This document shows positions 1-7,924 of a stretch of DNA of 64,000 nt, piece by piece. This DNA is from Paraburkholderia sp. CNPSo 3274. Lineage in GTDB: Bacteria > Pseudomonadota > Gammaproteobacteria > Burkholderiales > Burkholderiaceae. Location of the stretch: positions 186,001 to 250,000 of the forward strand of contig NZ_JAMBPR010000002.1 of the NCBI RefSeq assembly GCF_024206475.1. Reading direction: 5' to 3'. The position numbers were made by a program, and so were the translations under genes. The notes under the pieces were generated by a model. The model saw nothing but the letters and a program-made list of their open reading frames with translations. It had not been told where the DNA came from and did no database searches. The number at the start of each line of letters is the position of its first letter. Position 1 is the stretch's first letter.

Positions 1-1715
1 GCGAAGGCCGGCGTCGTGTCGAGCCATTCGATGAGGCGTGTGCCTTCCATTGGCCTCGCGATGACATAGCCCTGCGCGCCGTCCACGGCGAGAATGGCGA
101 GCGCGCGAAGCAGGTCGAGCGTATCGACGCCTTCGGCAAGCACGAGCTTGCCTAGCGAATGGCCGAGGCGCGTCAACTGGTAAATCACGCGCAGCGTATC
201 GAGCGCCTCGCCGCCGCTCACCTTCACCATCTCGCGGTCGAGCTTGATCCAGTCGAACGGCAATTCACGCAGTCGGGTAAGGCCGCTGTGCCCGGCACCG
301 AGATCGTCCTGCGCGAGCAGCACGCCCAGCTCACGAAACTTCGCGAGAATGGCGCGCTGCCCCTGTCTCAGTGAAAGTGCTTCGTTTTCCAGAACTTCCA
401 GCGTGAGCCGCGCAGCCGGGCAACGGTGCGCGGCCAGCGCGGTGCGGGTGGCTTCGAAATAGCGGATGTCGTTGAGCGCCGCCGGCGGCAAGTTGATCGA
501 GACATCGAGGTCGCGGCCCCTGGCGTACCAGCGTTCGCGGTCGGCGAGCGCCTGGTCGATGCCGCGTGCGAAGAGCGCAAGCAGATCGTCGGAGGAGAGC
601 GCCGAGAGAAACACGTCGGGCACGAGCAGGCGCTCGCCATCACGCAGGCGCGCCAGCGCTTCGACCTTGGTCGCCTTGCCCGTCGTGAGGCTGAGCAGCG
701 GCTGATAGTGCATTTCCAGGGCGCCGGTGCGCACGAGCGCCGCCCAATGCTGGCGCACGCTCACCGGCACCGCGGCGCTCAGGCCGTCGTTGGCGGCGAT
801 ACGCATCGCGGCGCAGCCCAGCAGCGTTTGCAGCAGATCGACGAAAGCCACCTGATCGGGCCCGACGAAGCCACCCGGAAACGCGCTATACAAACTCAGC
901 ACGGCGAGCGGCGGCTGCCCGGGCGCGGCCAGCGGAATCGCCACCGAAGAGCGCACGCCTTCGTGCGCCGCGAGATCGCGCCACGACGCGACGAGCGGAT
1001 CGGTCTGATAGTTGACCACGCGCTCGGGCTTGCCGCTGCGCCACGCGCGCCCAATGGCCCCCTGCCCTTGCGGATGATCGGCGCGCACGCTGATTTCCTG
1101 ATCGTGCCCGGCGAGCACGTTGAGCATGCCGCCTTCCGTCTTGCCGCCCGCGCCGGCCTCGAAGTGGAAAATGCCCGCTTCGTCGGGACGGCCGATGGTG
1201 CAGGCGCTCACTTCGTCGTGCGCCGCCAGCGCGGCGATCACCTGGTCGATGAAATTCGTGTAGCTGCCCGCTTCCCACACAAGACGCGTGATGCGCAACA
1301 GCGTCTCCTGCTGCGAATCCTGTACGGCCTGATACGCCTTAAGTTGCCACGCGAGGTCGGTGGTCAGGCGGCGCGCGTAGAGCGAGAGCTGCTGCGTGCT
1401 CACGATGCGGCCAACGTCCGCGTAAATCAGCTCCTGAAGAATGCCGCGGCTGCGCACGAGTTCTTCCTTGTCGAGACCGACAATGGCATGAATGCGGCCA
1501 ATGCGCTGCGCCATGTCCTCGTGCTCGCGCGCCGTCAGGCCGAGACCGGCGAGGGCAAGGAGATTCTGGATCTGGCGCGCCTTGAGGTGTGCGAGTTCTG
1601 CACCCGAAAGCATTTCGAGGATGCGGCGGGATTTGGGCAAGCGGCCCAGCTCCTCGTAGAAGCGGGTCACCACGTGGGCTGCGTGCTCGTGCAGCGCGCC
1701 AATCAGCGTTTTCAT
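1..1715 (-). CDS. Globin-coupled sensor, GAF and EAL domain c-di-GMP phosphodiesterase (partial)
   Basis: Probable heme-regulated phosphodiesterase that hydrolyses cyclic di-GMP. The gene starts at ATG 1715 and its C-terminal end lies beyond the left edge; 571 codons are visible. Residues 1-150 resemble the sensor-globin fold: RFYEEL near residue 20 and RIGRIHAIVG, whose His76 fits the proximal heme ligand. Residues about 155-320 look like a GAF domain. The EAL domain follows, with the EAL signature at 352-354 and then INLPP, LEVLENEA, DDLGAGHSGL, DWIKLDREMV, AEGVDT and QGYVIARPM, so the metal- and substrate-binding acidic residues are present and the enzyme should be active. No GGDEF domain is seen. 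It is probably cytoplasmic, as I see no membrane segment. Globin-coupled sensors usually bind O2; that role is inferred from family knowledge. Confidence 0.87.
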   Translation of the reverse strand, partial: MKTLIGALHEHAAHVVTRFYEELGRLPKSRRILEMLSGAELAHLKARQIQNLLALAGLGLTAREHEDMAQRIGRIHAIVGLDKEELVRSRGILQELIYADVGRIVSTQQLSLYARRLTTDLAWQLKAYQAVQDSQQETLLRITRLVWEAGSYTNFIDQVIAALAAHDEVSACTIGRPDEAGIFHFEAGAGGKTEGGMLNVLAGHDQEISVRADHPQGQGAIGRAWRSGKPERVVNYQTDPLVASWRDLAAHEGVRSSVAIPLAAPGQPPLAVLSLYSAFPGGFVGPDQVAFVDLLQTLLGCAAMRIAANDGLSAAVPVSVRQHWAALVRTGALEMHYQPLLSLTTGKATKVEALARLRDGERLLVPDVFLSALSSDDLLALFARGIDQALADRERWYARGRDLDVSINLPPAALNDIRYFEATRTALAAHRCPAARLTLEVLENEALSLRQGQRAILAKFRELGVLLAQDDLGAGHSGLTRLRELPFDWIKLDREMVKVSGGEALDTLRVIYQLTRLGHSLGKLVLAEGVDTLDLLRALAILAVDGAQGYVIARPMEGTRLIEWLDTTPAF

Positions 1716-1935
1716 TTTTGAGCCTTCGATATCGCCGCCCTGGCGTCACGGCCCGGATGTGCGAAACGGGCAGGGTGTCGCGCCAGGTTCAGGGCCGTTG
1801 TGGTCGTGAGCGGCCGCTCGAACAGCGATTCTGGCTCGCACGGAAGGAATGATACGTCATGCGCCGCCAGCGTCCGCGCGCGGAGGCAGACGCAAGGCGG
1901 TGCATGGGGCCGCTAAACGCCCCCAACGCCCGCCT

Positions 1936-2361
1936 TCAAAGCGGCGTGAGCAGCGCCTCGCCCGCGAAGTGCCGCGCCGCGTTTTCGGCGAAGTGGCGGC
2001 GCGAGCGCAAGCGCGGCCGTATCGACCACGCTGCCGCGCGGAACATTGACGAGAAAACCCTGCGGTCCCAGCGCATCGATCACATCGCGGTCGATCAGAT
2101 GCTTCGTTTGCGCGCCACCCGGCGTCGCGATCACGAGAAAGTCGCTCCATTGCGCGAGCGCCATCACGCTCTCGAAGTAGCGCGCCCGAGCGCCTTCGCG
2201 CGGCTTGCGTTGGTGAGCACGACACGCACGTCCTTGCCGCGTTCTGCGACCGCTTTGGCGCGCGCATCGGCATCGGGCGCGTAGATCACATCGAAATGTT
2301 CGCCATACCCGGCGAGGTCTTCATCGGCAAGCAGTATCAGGACCAGCAGACATGGCTTCAT
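1936..2361 (-). pseudogene. Decayed 2-hydroxyacid dehydrogenase (glyoxylate/hydroxypyruvate reductase type)
   Basis: Three pieces of a D-2-hydroxyacid dehydrogenase remain in order on the minus strand. The N-terminal piece starts at ATG 2361 and reads to VVLTNAS. It jumps, with a frame change near 2180, to RYFESVMALAQWSDF, LVIATPGGAQTKHLID and VNVPRGSVVDTAALA. A second loss and frame change near 2010 leads to FAENAARHFAGEALLTPL and a stop at 1936. About 430 bp remain of the roughly 930 bp expected. The catalytic Arg/Glu/His region and most of the nucleotide-binding domain are missing, so the product cannot be active. No IS or long repeat lies at the junctions. Calling it two small genes would be wrong, because the pieces are collinear with one family. 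Confidence 0.82.
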
Positions 2362-2428
2362 CGTCGTGTCACCCTTTCGTCATTGTTTCGATATGCGAAT
2401 CGAATGCCGCAGCGCCGGCGCGCAGGCT

Positions 2429-3409
2429 TCACACGGCCGTCACATAGCGCGGCGGCAACACCTCTACGCGCGGCGCGGCCGCGGCGGCTGCGGCGTCGCG
2501 CGCCCGGCGCATCTGGTCGGCCGGGCTCATGCCGAACAGGCGCTTGAATTCGCGACTGAACTGCGACGCGCTTTCATAGCCCACGCGCGTGGCGGCCGCG
2601 CTCACGGTCAGGCCGTCGTGCGTGATCAGGAGGCGCGCATGATGCAAGCGCGTGGTCTTCACATACTGCATGGGTGAAGTCGAGGTGACGGCCTTGAAGT
2701 GCGCATGAAAAACGGCAAGGCTCATGCCCGCTTCGGAGGCGAGTGTTTCGACGTCGAGGTCGCCGCGGTAGTCGGTGTGAATGCGCCGCAGCGCCTTCGC
2801 GATACGCCCGAAGTGGTGCTGATGCGTGAGCGCCGCGCGAATCGCGTCGCCCTGCTCGCCCATGAGCACGCGGTAGCAGATTTCGCGCACGATCGAAGGG
2901 CCGAGAATGCGCGCCTCGTACGGTTGCGCGAGCGCTTCGAGCAAGCGCAGCACGGCGTTCGAGAGCGTGGCGTCGAGCGGCGTGGCGTAGATGCCCGAGG
3001 GTTCGGACACGGCGCGGCGCGGGTCGTCGAGCGCCATGAGCAGTTCGGCGACGGTCGTGAGATCGACGCGGATCGAGATGGCGAGAATCGGCTTCTCGGG
3101 GCTCGCTTCGGTCTCGCACTCGAACGGCATCGGCACCGAGAGGACCAGATATTGCTGGGCGTCGTAGATGAACACCTGGTCCCCGAGAAAGCCGCGCTTG
3201 CGCCCCTGGCAGACGATGAAAATGCTCGGTTCGTACATGACCGGCTGGCGCGGATGGCTTTCGCTGCCGCGGTAAAGCCGCACGCCTTCGACCGGCGTGG
3301 CGTGCACGCCGTCGCGCTGCGTGAGTTGCATGAGCAGGTCGACCGTGCGCGCCTGCGTAGCGGCCGCCGGCGCGATGGCCGCCGCCGCGAGGGTTTTGAC
3401 GTAGCCCAT
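2429..3409 (-). CDS. AraC family transcriptional regulator
   Basis: A 326-residue regulator with an AraC-type N-terminal cupin domain (about residues 45-195, including PSIFIVCQGRKRGFLGD) and a C-terminal double helix-turn-helix (about 200-305, with LASEAGMSLAVFHAHF and ATRVGYESASQFSREFKRLF). It is divergently transcribed from a zinc alcohol dehydrogenase 190 bp away, so it probably controls that gene. The pairing resembles YqhC with its aldehyde/alcohol reductase targets, where an AraC activator senses reactive aldehydes; that parallel is inference. An Ala-rich stretch near the C-terminus looks like a disordered tail. Confidence 0.9.
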   Translation of the reverse strand: MGYVKTLAAAAIAPAAATQARTVDLLMQLTQRDGVHATPVEGVRLYRGSESHPRQPVMYEPSIFIVCQGRKRGFLGDQVFIYDAQQYLVLSVPMPFECETEASPEKPILAISIRVDLTTVAELLMALDDPRRAVSEPSGIYATPLDATLSNAVLRLLEALAQPYEARILGPSIVREICYRVLMGEQGDAIRAALTHQHHFGRIAKALRRIHTDYRGDLDVETLASEAGMSLAVFHAHFKAVTSTSPMQYVKTTRLHHARLLITHDGLTVSAAATRVGYESASQFSREFKRLFGMSPADQMRRARDAAAAAAAPRVEVLPPRYVTAV

Positions 3410-3598
3410 ATCGGTTGTGCCCCAAAAGATGAAGTCAGGCAGAGAAACAGGCTTGCCAATCTATCACCGAACCTGCGGATGTGCTGCGCGCCAGGAGAAT
3501 CAGGCAAGTCTTCGATAGCTTCAGGTATTCCCTGGGTGGGTCCCGATGCTTACGATGGGAACCCTGCCGCAACACCCATGCACCATAGGAGCCAACCC

Positions 3599-4651
3599 AT
3601 GTACCCAACTTACGGATACGCCGCCCGCGACGCCGCCTCGCCGCTCGCCCCGTTCGAATTCCAGCGCCGCGACCTGCGCGAACTCGACGTCCGTATCGAC
3701 GTGCTGTTCTGCGGCGTGTGCCACTCCGACCTGCACCAGGCGCGCGACGAATGGCGCAACACGATTTACCCGGTCGTGCCGGGCCACGAGATCGTCGGCC
3801 GCGTGGCCGAAGTCGGTAAGGGCGTCACGAAGTACAAGGTGGGCGAACTCGTTGGCGTGGGCTGTCTCGTCGACTCGTGCCGCACCTGCCCGAGCTGCGC
3901 CGAAGGCCTCGAACAGTATTGCGAGAACGGCTGGGTCGGCACCTATAACGGCGCCGACCGCGTGAGCGGCGACATCACCTACGGCGGCTACTCCACGCAG
4001 CTCGTGGTGGACGAAGCCTTCGTGCTGCGCGTGCCCGAGAACCTCGATGCCGCCGCGGCCGCGCCGCTCCTGTGCGCGGGCATCACCACGTATTCGCCGC
4101 TGCGCACGTGGGGCGCGGGCCCCGGCAAGAAGGTCGGCATCGTGGGTCTCGGCGGCCTCGGCCACATGGGCGTGAAGCTCGCGCATGCCATGGGCGCGCA
4201 TGTGGTGCTGTTCACCACGTCGCCGTCGAAGATCGAAGACGGCAAGCGCCTTGGCGCGGACGAAGTGGTGATCTCGAAAGACCCGGAGCAGATGAAGGCG
4301 CATGCCAACAGCTTCGACCTGATCGTGAACACCGTGGCCGCGCAGCACGACCTCAACCCGTTCATCGAGCTGCTGCGCCGTGACGGCACGATGACGCTGG
4401 TGGGCGCGCCCGAGCACGATCACCCGTCGCCGCAAGTGTTCAACCTGATCATGAAGCGCCGCCGACTCGCGGGCTCGCTGATCGGCGGCATTGCAGAAAC
4501 CCAGGACATGCTGGACTTCTGCGGCAAGCATGGCATTACGTCCGATATCGAAATGATCAAGATGCAGGACATCAACAACGCCTATGAGCGCATGCTCAAG
4601 AGCGATGTGAAGTACCGCTTCGTGATCGACCTCGATTCGCTGCGCAAGTAA
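3599..4651 (+). CDS. Zinc-dependent NAD(P) alcohol dehydrogenase (cinnamyl-alcohol/YahK type)
   Basis: A 350-residue medium-chain dehydrogenase that interconverts alcohols and aldehydes. The start at 3599 follows TAGGAG seven bases upstream and gives the usual family length; upstream in-frame codons read only through the promoter region. Catalytic zinc ligands fit Cys38 (CGVCHSD), His63/Glu64 (PGHE) and Cys159. The structural zinc site is Cys94, Cys97, Cys100 and Cys108. The Rossmann motif GLGGLGHMG lies at 183-191. The family usually prefers NADPH and aromatic or aliphatic aldehydes; the true substrate cannot be read from sequence. The divergent AraC gene is its likely regulator. Confidence 0.92.
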   Translation: MYPTYGYAARDAASPLAPFEFQRRDLRELDVRIDVLFCGVCHSDLHQARDEWRNTIYPVVPGHEIVGRVAEVGKGVTKYKVGELVGVGCLVDSCRTCPSCAEGLEQYCENGWVGTYNGADRVSGDITYGGYSTQLVVDEAFVLRVPENLDAAAAAPLLCAGITTYSPLRTWGAGPGKKVGIVGLGGLGHMGVKLAHAMGAHVVLFTTSPSKIEDGKRLGADEVVISKDPEQMKAHANSFDLIVNTVAAQHDLNPFIELLRRDGTMTLVGAPEHDHPSPQVFNLIMKRRRLAGSLIGGIAETQDMLDFCGKHGITSDIEMIKMQDINNAYERMLKSDVKYRFVIDLDSLRK

Positions 4652-4950
4652 CGCGCACGCAGCGCAGGCAGCAAACGCCGCGCATTCAGACGTAACACCC
4701 TGCCCCGCCGGGCCATCCATTCGGGATGGCCCGCCAGCCCTTCCCCTTCGAGGCCTTCTTTTTTGGCCTCCCGTAGGCGAGCCGGCGTCACATGCGCCGC
4801 CATCCAGTCGTCATCGCTGTTTAACCGCTGAGCGTCGCTTTCCGCGAGACGCCGGCACCGCGAAGCGCATTCGTCGCTACGCGGCCCACCCTTTTTCTGC
4901 AGCAGCGCGGATTTCGTTCAAGCCTCAAGCCCATTGTCAGGAGCTCGCCC
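4652..4950. other. Intergenic stretch with two inverted repeats (possible terminator region)
   Basis: This 299 bp gap separates two plus-strand genes. It holds a stem GGGCCATCC/GGATGGCCC (4710-4718 and 4724-4732) and a second stem GAGGCC/GGCCTC (4750-4755 and 4765-4770) whose loop is almost all T. One or both probably end transcription of the alcohol dehydrogenase, although neither is followed by a clean T-run. The remainder shows no reading frame I would support. AGGAG at 4939-4943 serves the next gene. Confidence 0.45.
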
Positions 4951-5913
4951 GTGATCGACCGCATCCAGGCGATGCGCACGTTCGTGCGCATCGTCGACAC
5001 CCATAGTTTCACCAAAGCCGCGCAGTCACTCGATATGCCGCGCGCCAGCGCCACTACGCTGATGCAAAGCCTCGAGTCGCTGCTCGGCACGCAATTGCTC
5101 GTGCGCACCACGCGGCGCCTTTCGCTCACGCCCGAAGGCGCCGCGTACTACGAGCGCGCCTCGCAGATCCTCGCCGACATCGACGATGCCGAAGCGAGCG
5201 TGCGCCAGTCGCCCGGCGCGATCGGCGGCCGCTTGCGCGTGGAGATGCCGGGCCTCATCGCCAACGCGATCGTGCTGCCCGCGCTCGACGACTTCCACGC
5301 GCGCTATCCGCAGATCGAGCTCGTGATCGGCGTAAGTCTGCGCAACGTCGATCTCGTTGGCGAAGGCGTGGATTGCAGCATCCAGCTCGGCGAGCTGCCC
5401 GACTCGGGACTCGCGGCGCGGCGCCTTGGCGTGCTGGAGCACGTGACCTGCGCGAGCCCCGCGTACCTCGAGCGGCACGGCGCGCCGCACACGCTCGACG
5501 ATCTCGCGCAGCATCCGGTCGTCAACTTCCTCTCGCCGCACACGGGCCGCCCGTTCGAGTTCGACTTTGAGGTGGATGGCAGTCCGACCAAGGTGAAGGT
5601 GGACGGGTTTGTGCATGTCTCCGACGAGTTCGCCTACCTCACGTGCGGCCTGCGGGGCTATGGCCTGATCCAGCCGCCGCTGCTTGCGGCGCAGCCGTAC
5701 CTGGACAGCGGCGCGCTGCGCGAGGTGCTGCCGCAGTGGAAGCCGCTGCCCACGCCGGTGTCGGTGGCGTTCGTGAAGTCGCGCCAGGTGTCGCCGCGCG
5801 TGCGTGTGTTCGTCGACTGGCTCGCGGAGCTGTTCGAGGACGCGGGCGCGGTCAATCGCGATCTCTCGCGGGTGCGGCAGTTGTTGGGCGGCCTGCAGGC
5901 GGTGGCGGTCTGA
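4951..5913 (+). CDS. LysR family transcriptional regulator
   Basis: A 320-residue LysR-type regulator starting at GTG 4951, eight bases after AGGAG. The winged helix-turn-helix lies at about residues 1-60 (SFTKAAQSLDMPRASATTLM), followed by a type-2 periplasmic-binding-like effector domain (about 90-290). The QSLESLLGTQLLVRTTRR segment is typical of the linker helix. It belongs to the group that controls oxidoreductase or efflux genes, but no divergent target is present here. The nearest same-strand gene is the alcohol dehydrogenase upstream, separated by hairpins, so the target is unknown. Confidence 0.9.
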   Translation: MIDRIQAMRTFVRIVDTHSFTKAAQSLDMPRASATTLMQSLESLLGTQLLVRTTRRLSLTPEGAAYYERASQILADIDDAEASVRQSPGAIGGRLRVEMPGLIANAIVLPALDDFHARYPQIELVIGVSLRNVDLVGEGVDCSIQLGELPDSGLAARRLGVLEHVTCASPAYLERHGAPHTLDDLAQHPVVNFLSPHTGRPFEFDFEVDGSPTKVKVDGFVHVSDEFAYLTCGLRGYGLIQPPLLAAQPYLDSGALREVLPQWKPLPTPVSVAFVKSRQVSPRVRVFVDWLAELFEDAGAVNRDLSRVRQLLGGLQAVAV

Positions 5914-5944
5914 GCGTTTGAGGTTTTTGTAGCGGCTTCCGGGT

Positions 5945-6030
5945 TTTGGCCTTTCCTTGTGTTCGCGGCGGTCTGCCTGGGTTGCCCCTGTGCGGGGCGG
6001 CACCTGCATACCGACGCGAACACAAGAAAA
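5945..6030. repeat. Intergenic repeat of Burkholderia type with nested hairpins
   Basis: The segment contains GTCTGCCTGGGTTGCCCC followed by TGTGCGGGGCGGCACCT, which I recognise as the core of an intergenic repeat that is frequent in Burkholderia and Paraburkholderia genomes. This copy has outer arms CTTGTGTTCGCG (5956-5967) and CGCGAACACAAG (6015-6026), a perfect 12 bp inverted repeat, and an inner stem GCCCC/GGGGC (5984-5998). It lies between convergent genes and may act as a bidirectional terminator. Recognition is from memory and was not searched. Confidence 0.6.
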
Positions 6031-6064
6031 CGCGCAAAGCGCCAAGAACACAGCGTTCCGCGCG

Positions 6065-6757
6065 CTAAAAGCGCGGCTTGGTGAGCGCCATCCCCCGCCG
6101 GGCATGAAACCGCGCAACCGCCTCATAAGGCAGCCAGGCATCGGCCTGATACGGCGCGATACCTGATGGATTGTGAAACCAGACGCCGCCATCGCCACGT
6201 CCGTGCAGGAGGATCAGGTGGCCGCCCTGGCCGGGATTCGTCCGCTCGGGGTAGCGGATCTCGGGGCTCACGGAGACGATGGCGAGCGTTTCGGCATCGA
6301 TGCGCGCGGCGCTCGCCGCGATGCCCTCGTCGGTCATCACCTCCACGCGCACGCCGAACGCGGCTTCCACCCATCCGGCGAACGGGCGGTAGATCAACCC
6401 GTCCACGCCGCCATCTTCACGTACGCGATACACGCCGTGCCGCAACGCCTCTTCGAGCATCTGCGCACGCGGCGCATGCGCGACGCCCCAATAGTCGAGC
6501 GCCGATTCGAGACAGGTCAGGCCGCACAGGCGCTTGGCCCAGAAGCGATAGGCGTCGGCCTCGGTGAAGCCGCTCGCGCGCCAGTGCGGGTCCTCGCACG
6601 GGTCGGCGCCGCGCTCGACGATGGGCGCCACCCAGTCGGCACTGCCCCACTGGCTGTAATACGGCACGCCTTCATGCCGCCATGTCCCGCCGTTGCGCAC
6701 GTCGTCCAAACGATACCCCTCGCTGTAGTAAGGTTGATCTTCCGCGCGCGAGCGCAC
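6065..6757 (-). CDS. Peptidase C39-like domain protein
   Basis: About 230 residues from GTG 6757; an upstream ATG at 6910 is also in frame. I prefer the shorter start because the extra 51 codons run through AT-richer promoter-like DNA of the divergent gene and lack family resemblance. The protein starts near QPYYSEGYRLDD and holds LCGLTCLESALDYWG (likely nucleophile Cys), GGHLILLHG (likely His) and WFHNPSG (Asn/Asp position), the order seen in papain-like C39 folds. No signal peptide is visible with the short start. No bacteriocin precursor or ABC exporter lies nearby, so a bacteriocin-processing role is unsupported. The substrate is unknown. Confidence 0.7.
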   Translation of the reverse strand: MRSRAEDQPYYSEGYRLDDVRNGGTWRHEGVPYYSQWGSADWVAPIVERGADPCEDPHWRASGFTEADAYRFWAKRLCGLTCLESALDYWGVAHAPRAQMLEEALRHGVYRVREDGGVDGLIYRPFAGWVEAAFGVRVEVMTDEGIAASAARIDAETLAIVSVSPEIRYPERTNPGQGGHLILLHGRGDGGVWFHNPSGIAPYQADAWLPYEAVARFHARRGMALTKPRF

Positions 6758-6874
6758 GGCGTTCAAAATCGTGCATCTTCGCAGCCGCGCGTCGACCCCG
6801 CAATGCCGCGAATATCGCAAGCCCCGTGTAAACGGAGCCGAATATACGCTTACATTCTCGTTATTCGGCGCCTC

Positions 6875-6896
6875 ATTACATTTAGCTAAAATAGCG
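6875..6896 (+). promoter_or_regulatory. Conserved upstream element ATTACA-n-TTAGCTAAAAT-n-GCG (copy 1)
   Basis: An AT-rich element between the C39-like gene and the BetR-type regulator. It matches a second site at 19778-19799, ahead of an MHS transporter, at 20 of 22 positions. It contains the palindrome TTAGCTAA and a TAAAAT that could be a -10 hexamer. No good -35 sits 17 bp upstream. Either a shared promoter type or a common operator is possible. Confidence 0.4.
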
Positions 6897-7032
6897 CCGT
6901 CGTTTGGCATTTTATGCGTTTAGAATATCGTGCCCCCGTGTGCAGGCCGCGCGAGGTCCGGTCATACCGGCCTCACGGCGCCACGGCATGATCAATCAGA
7001 AACTGAATCCACGAATCCCTCCTTTGAGCAGT

Positions 7033-7887
7033 ATGTCGAACGTTGCATACACAACCGACTCGGCCTCGGTCGCGGAGCGCGTACGCGAGCTGATGAGCCG
7101 TCACGGCATCGGCAAGCGTCAGCAAACGACCGAGCTGTGCCGGATTCTTGACCTGAGCTTTTCACAGGGGCACCGCAAGCTGCGCGGCAACAGCCCGTGG
7201 ACGCTCGCGCAGATCAAGAAAGTGGCCGAAGCGTTCGGCGAGCCCGCGGGCCAGTTGTTCGGCGCGCAGTTGCTCGACCCCGGCATGGTCGGGGCGAGCG
7301 CTCAGGAGGCGACGCTCTGCGTAAGCGCCGCCGAGCTGCCATGCACCGCGTGGATCGGCGCACCGGTCGAGGCGGGCAGCCGCCCCGACTTCGTCGCATA
7401 CGAAAAGCAGGGCCAATGGCGCGTGGTGCGCCCGGACGGCGCGCTCTACCAGAACGCGCGCGAAGTCCACAAGATCGAGATCTACCCGCGCCGCGCCGAG
7501 TCCGACAAACCGCTCATCGCCGTCGTGGACGACGACCGGTCCTCCGCCGACAACCTGCGCGACTACCTCGAGCACAGCGGCTACACGGCGCTCGCGCTCT
7601 ATGGCCTCGCGGCATTCAACGAAGCGCTCGAAAACAACGTGTTCGACGGCGTGGTGATCGACTGGCTGTTCGGCAGCCAGACCGCCGCCGAGGCGATCCG
7701 CAGCGTGCGCGCCGCCGAGAACCCCGATGCGCCCATCTTCGTGCTCACCGGAGAACTGCTGACCGGCAAGGCCAGCGAGTCGGAGATCAGCCAGGTCGTG
7801 CGCCACTACAACGTGGCCTGCTACGAAAAGCCGGCGCGCATGGCGATTCTCGTCGCCGATCTTTCGAAGCGGCTCAACCGCGGCTAA
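7033..7887 (+). CDS. BetR-domain DNA-binding response regulator
   Basis: A 284-residue protein starting at ATG 7033; ATG 6988 is an in-frame alternative. Residues about 12-75 (ELMSRHGIGKRQQTTELCRI, then GHRKLRGNSPWTLAQIKKVA) form a BetR-type helix-turn-helix. Residues about 160-284 form a receiver domain with VVDDDR, phosphoacceptor Asp210 (VVIDWLFG), LTG and Lys266 (YEKPAR). Having the DNA-binding domain first and the receiver last reverses the usual response-regulator order. It lies 37 bp from the end of a convergent hybrid histidine kinase gene, which is its probable phosphodonor. The target genes are unknown; the divergent C39-like gene is one candidate. Confidence 0.83.
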   Translation: MSNVAYTTDSASVAERVRELMSRHGIGKRQQTTELCRILDLSFSQGHRKLRGNSPWTLAQIKKVAEAFGEPAGQLFGAQLLDPGMVGASAQEATLCVSAAELPCTAWIGAPVEAGSRPDFVAYEKQGQWRVVRPDGALYQNAREVHKIEIYPRRAESDKPLIAVVDDDRSSADNLRDYLEHSGYTALALYGLAAFNEALENNVFDGVVIDWLFGSQTAAEAIRSVRAAENPDAPIFVLTGELLTGKASESEISQVVRHYNVACYEKPARMAILVADLSKRLNRG

Positions 7888-7924
7888 CGCCGCGTTTTGC
7901 CCGCTCAGCCCGCTCCCACGCCTT

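Noticed and set aside
426..1721. A 431-codon open frame on the plus strand, opposite the globin-EAL gene
   Set aside because: It is the antisense shadow of a well-supported gene in GC-rich DNA, is rich in Arg/Ala/His, and resembles no family.
1913..2361. Two separate small dehydrogenase genes on the minus strand
   Set aside because: The pieces are collinear parts of one enzyme with missing blocks and frame changes, so one pseudogene explains them better.
2699..3598. A 300-residue N-terminal extension of the alcohol dehydrogenase
   Set aside because: The upstream frame is antisense to the AraC gene; the ribosome-binding site and family length support the start at 3599.
6065..6757. Bacteriocin processing and export locus
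   Set aside because: There is no precursor peptide with a double-Gly leader and no ABC exporter; only a C39-like domain is present.
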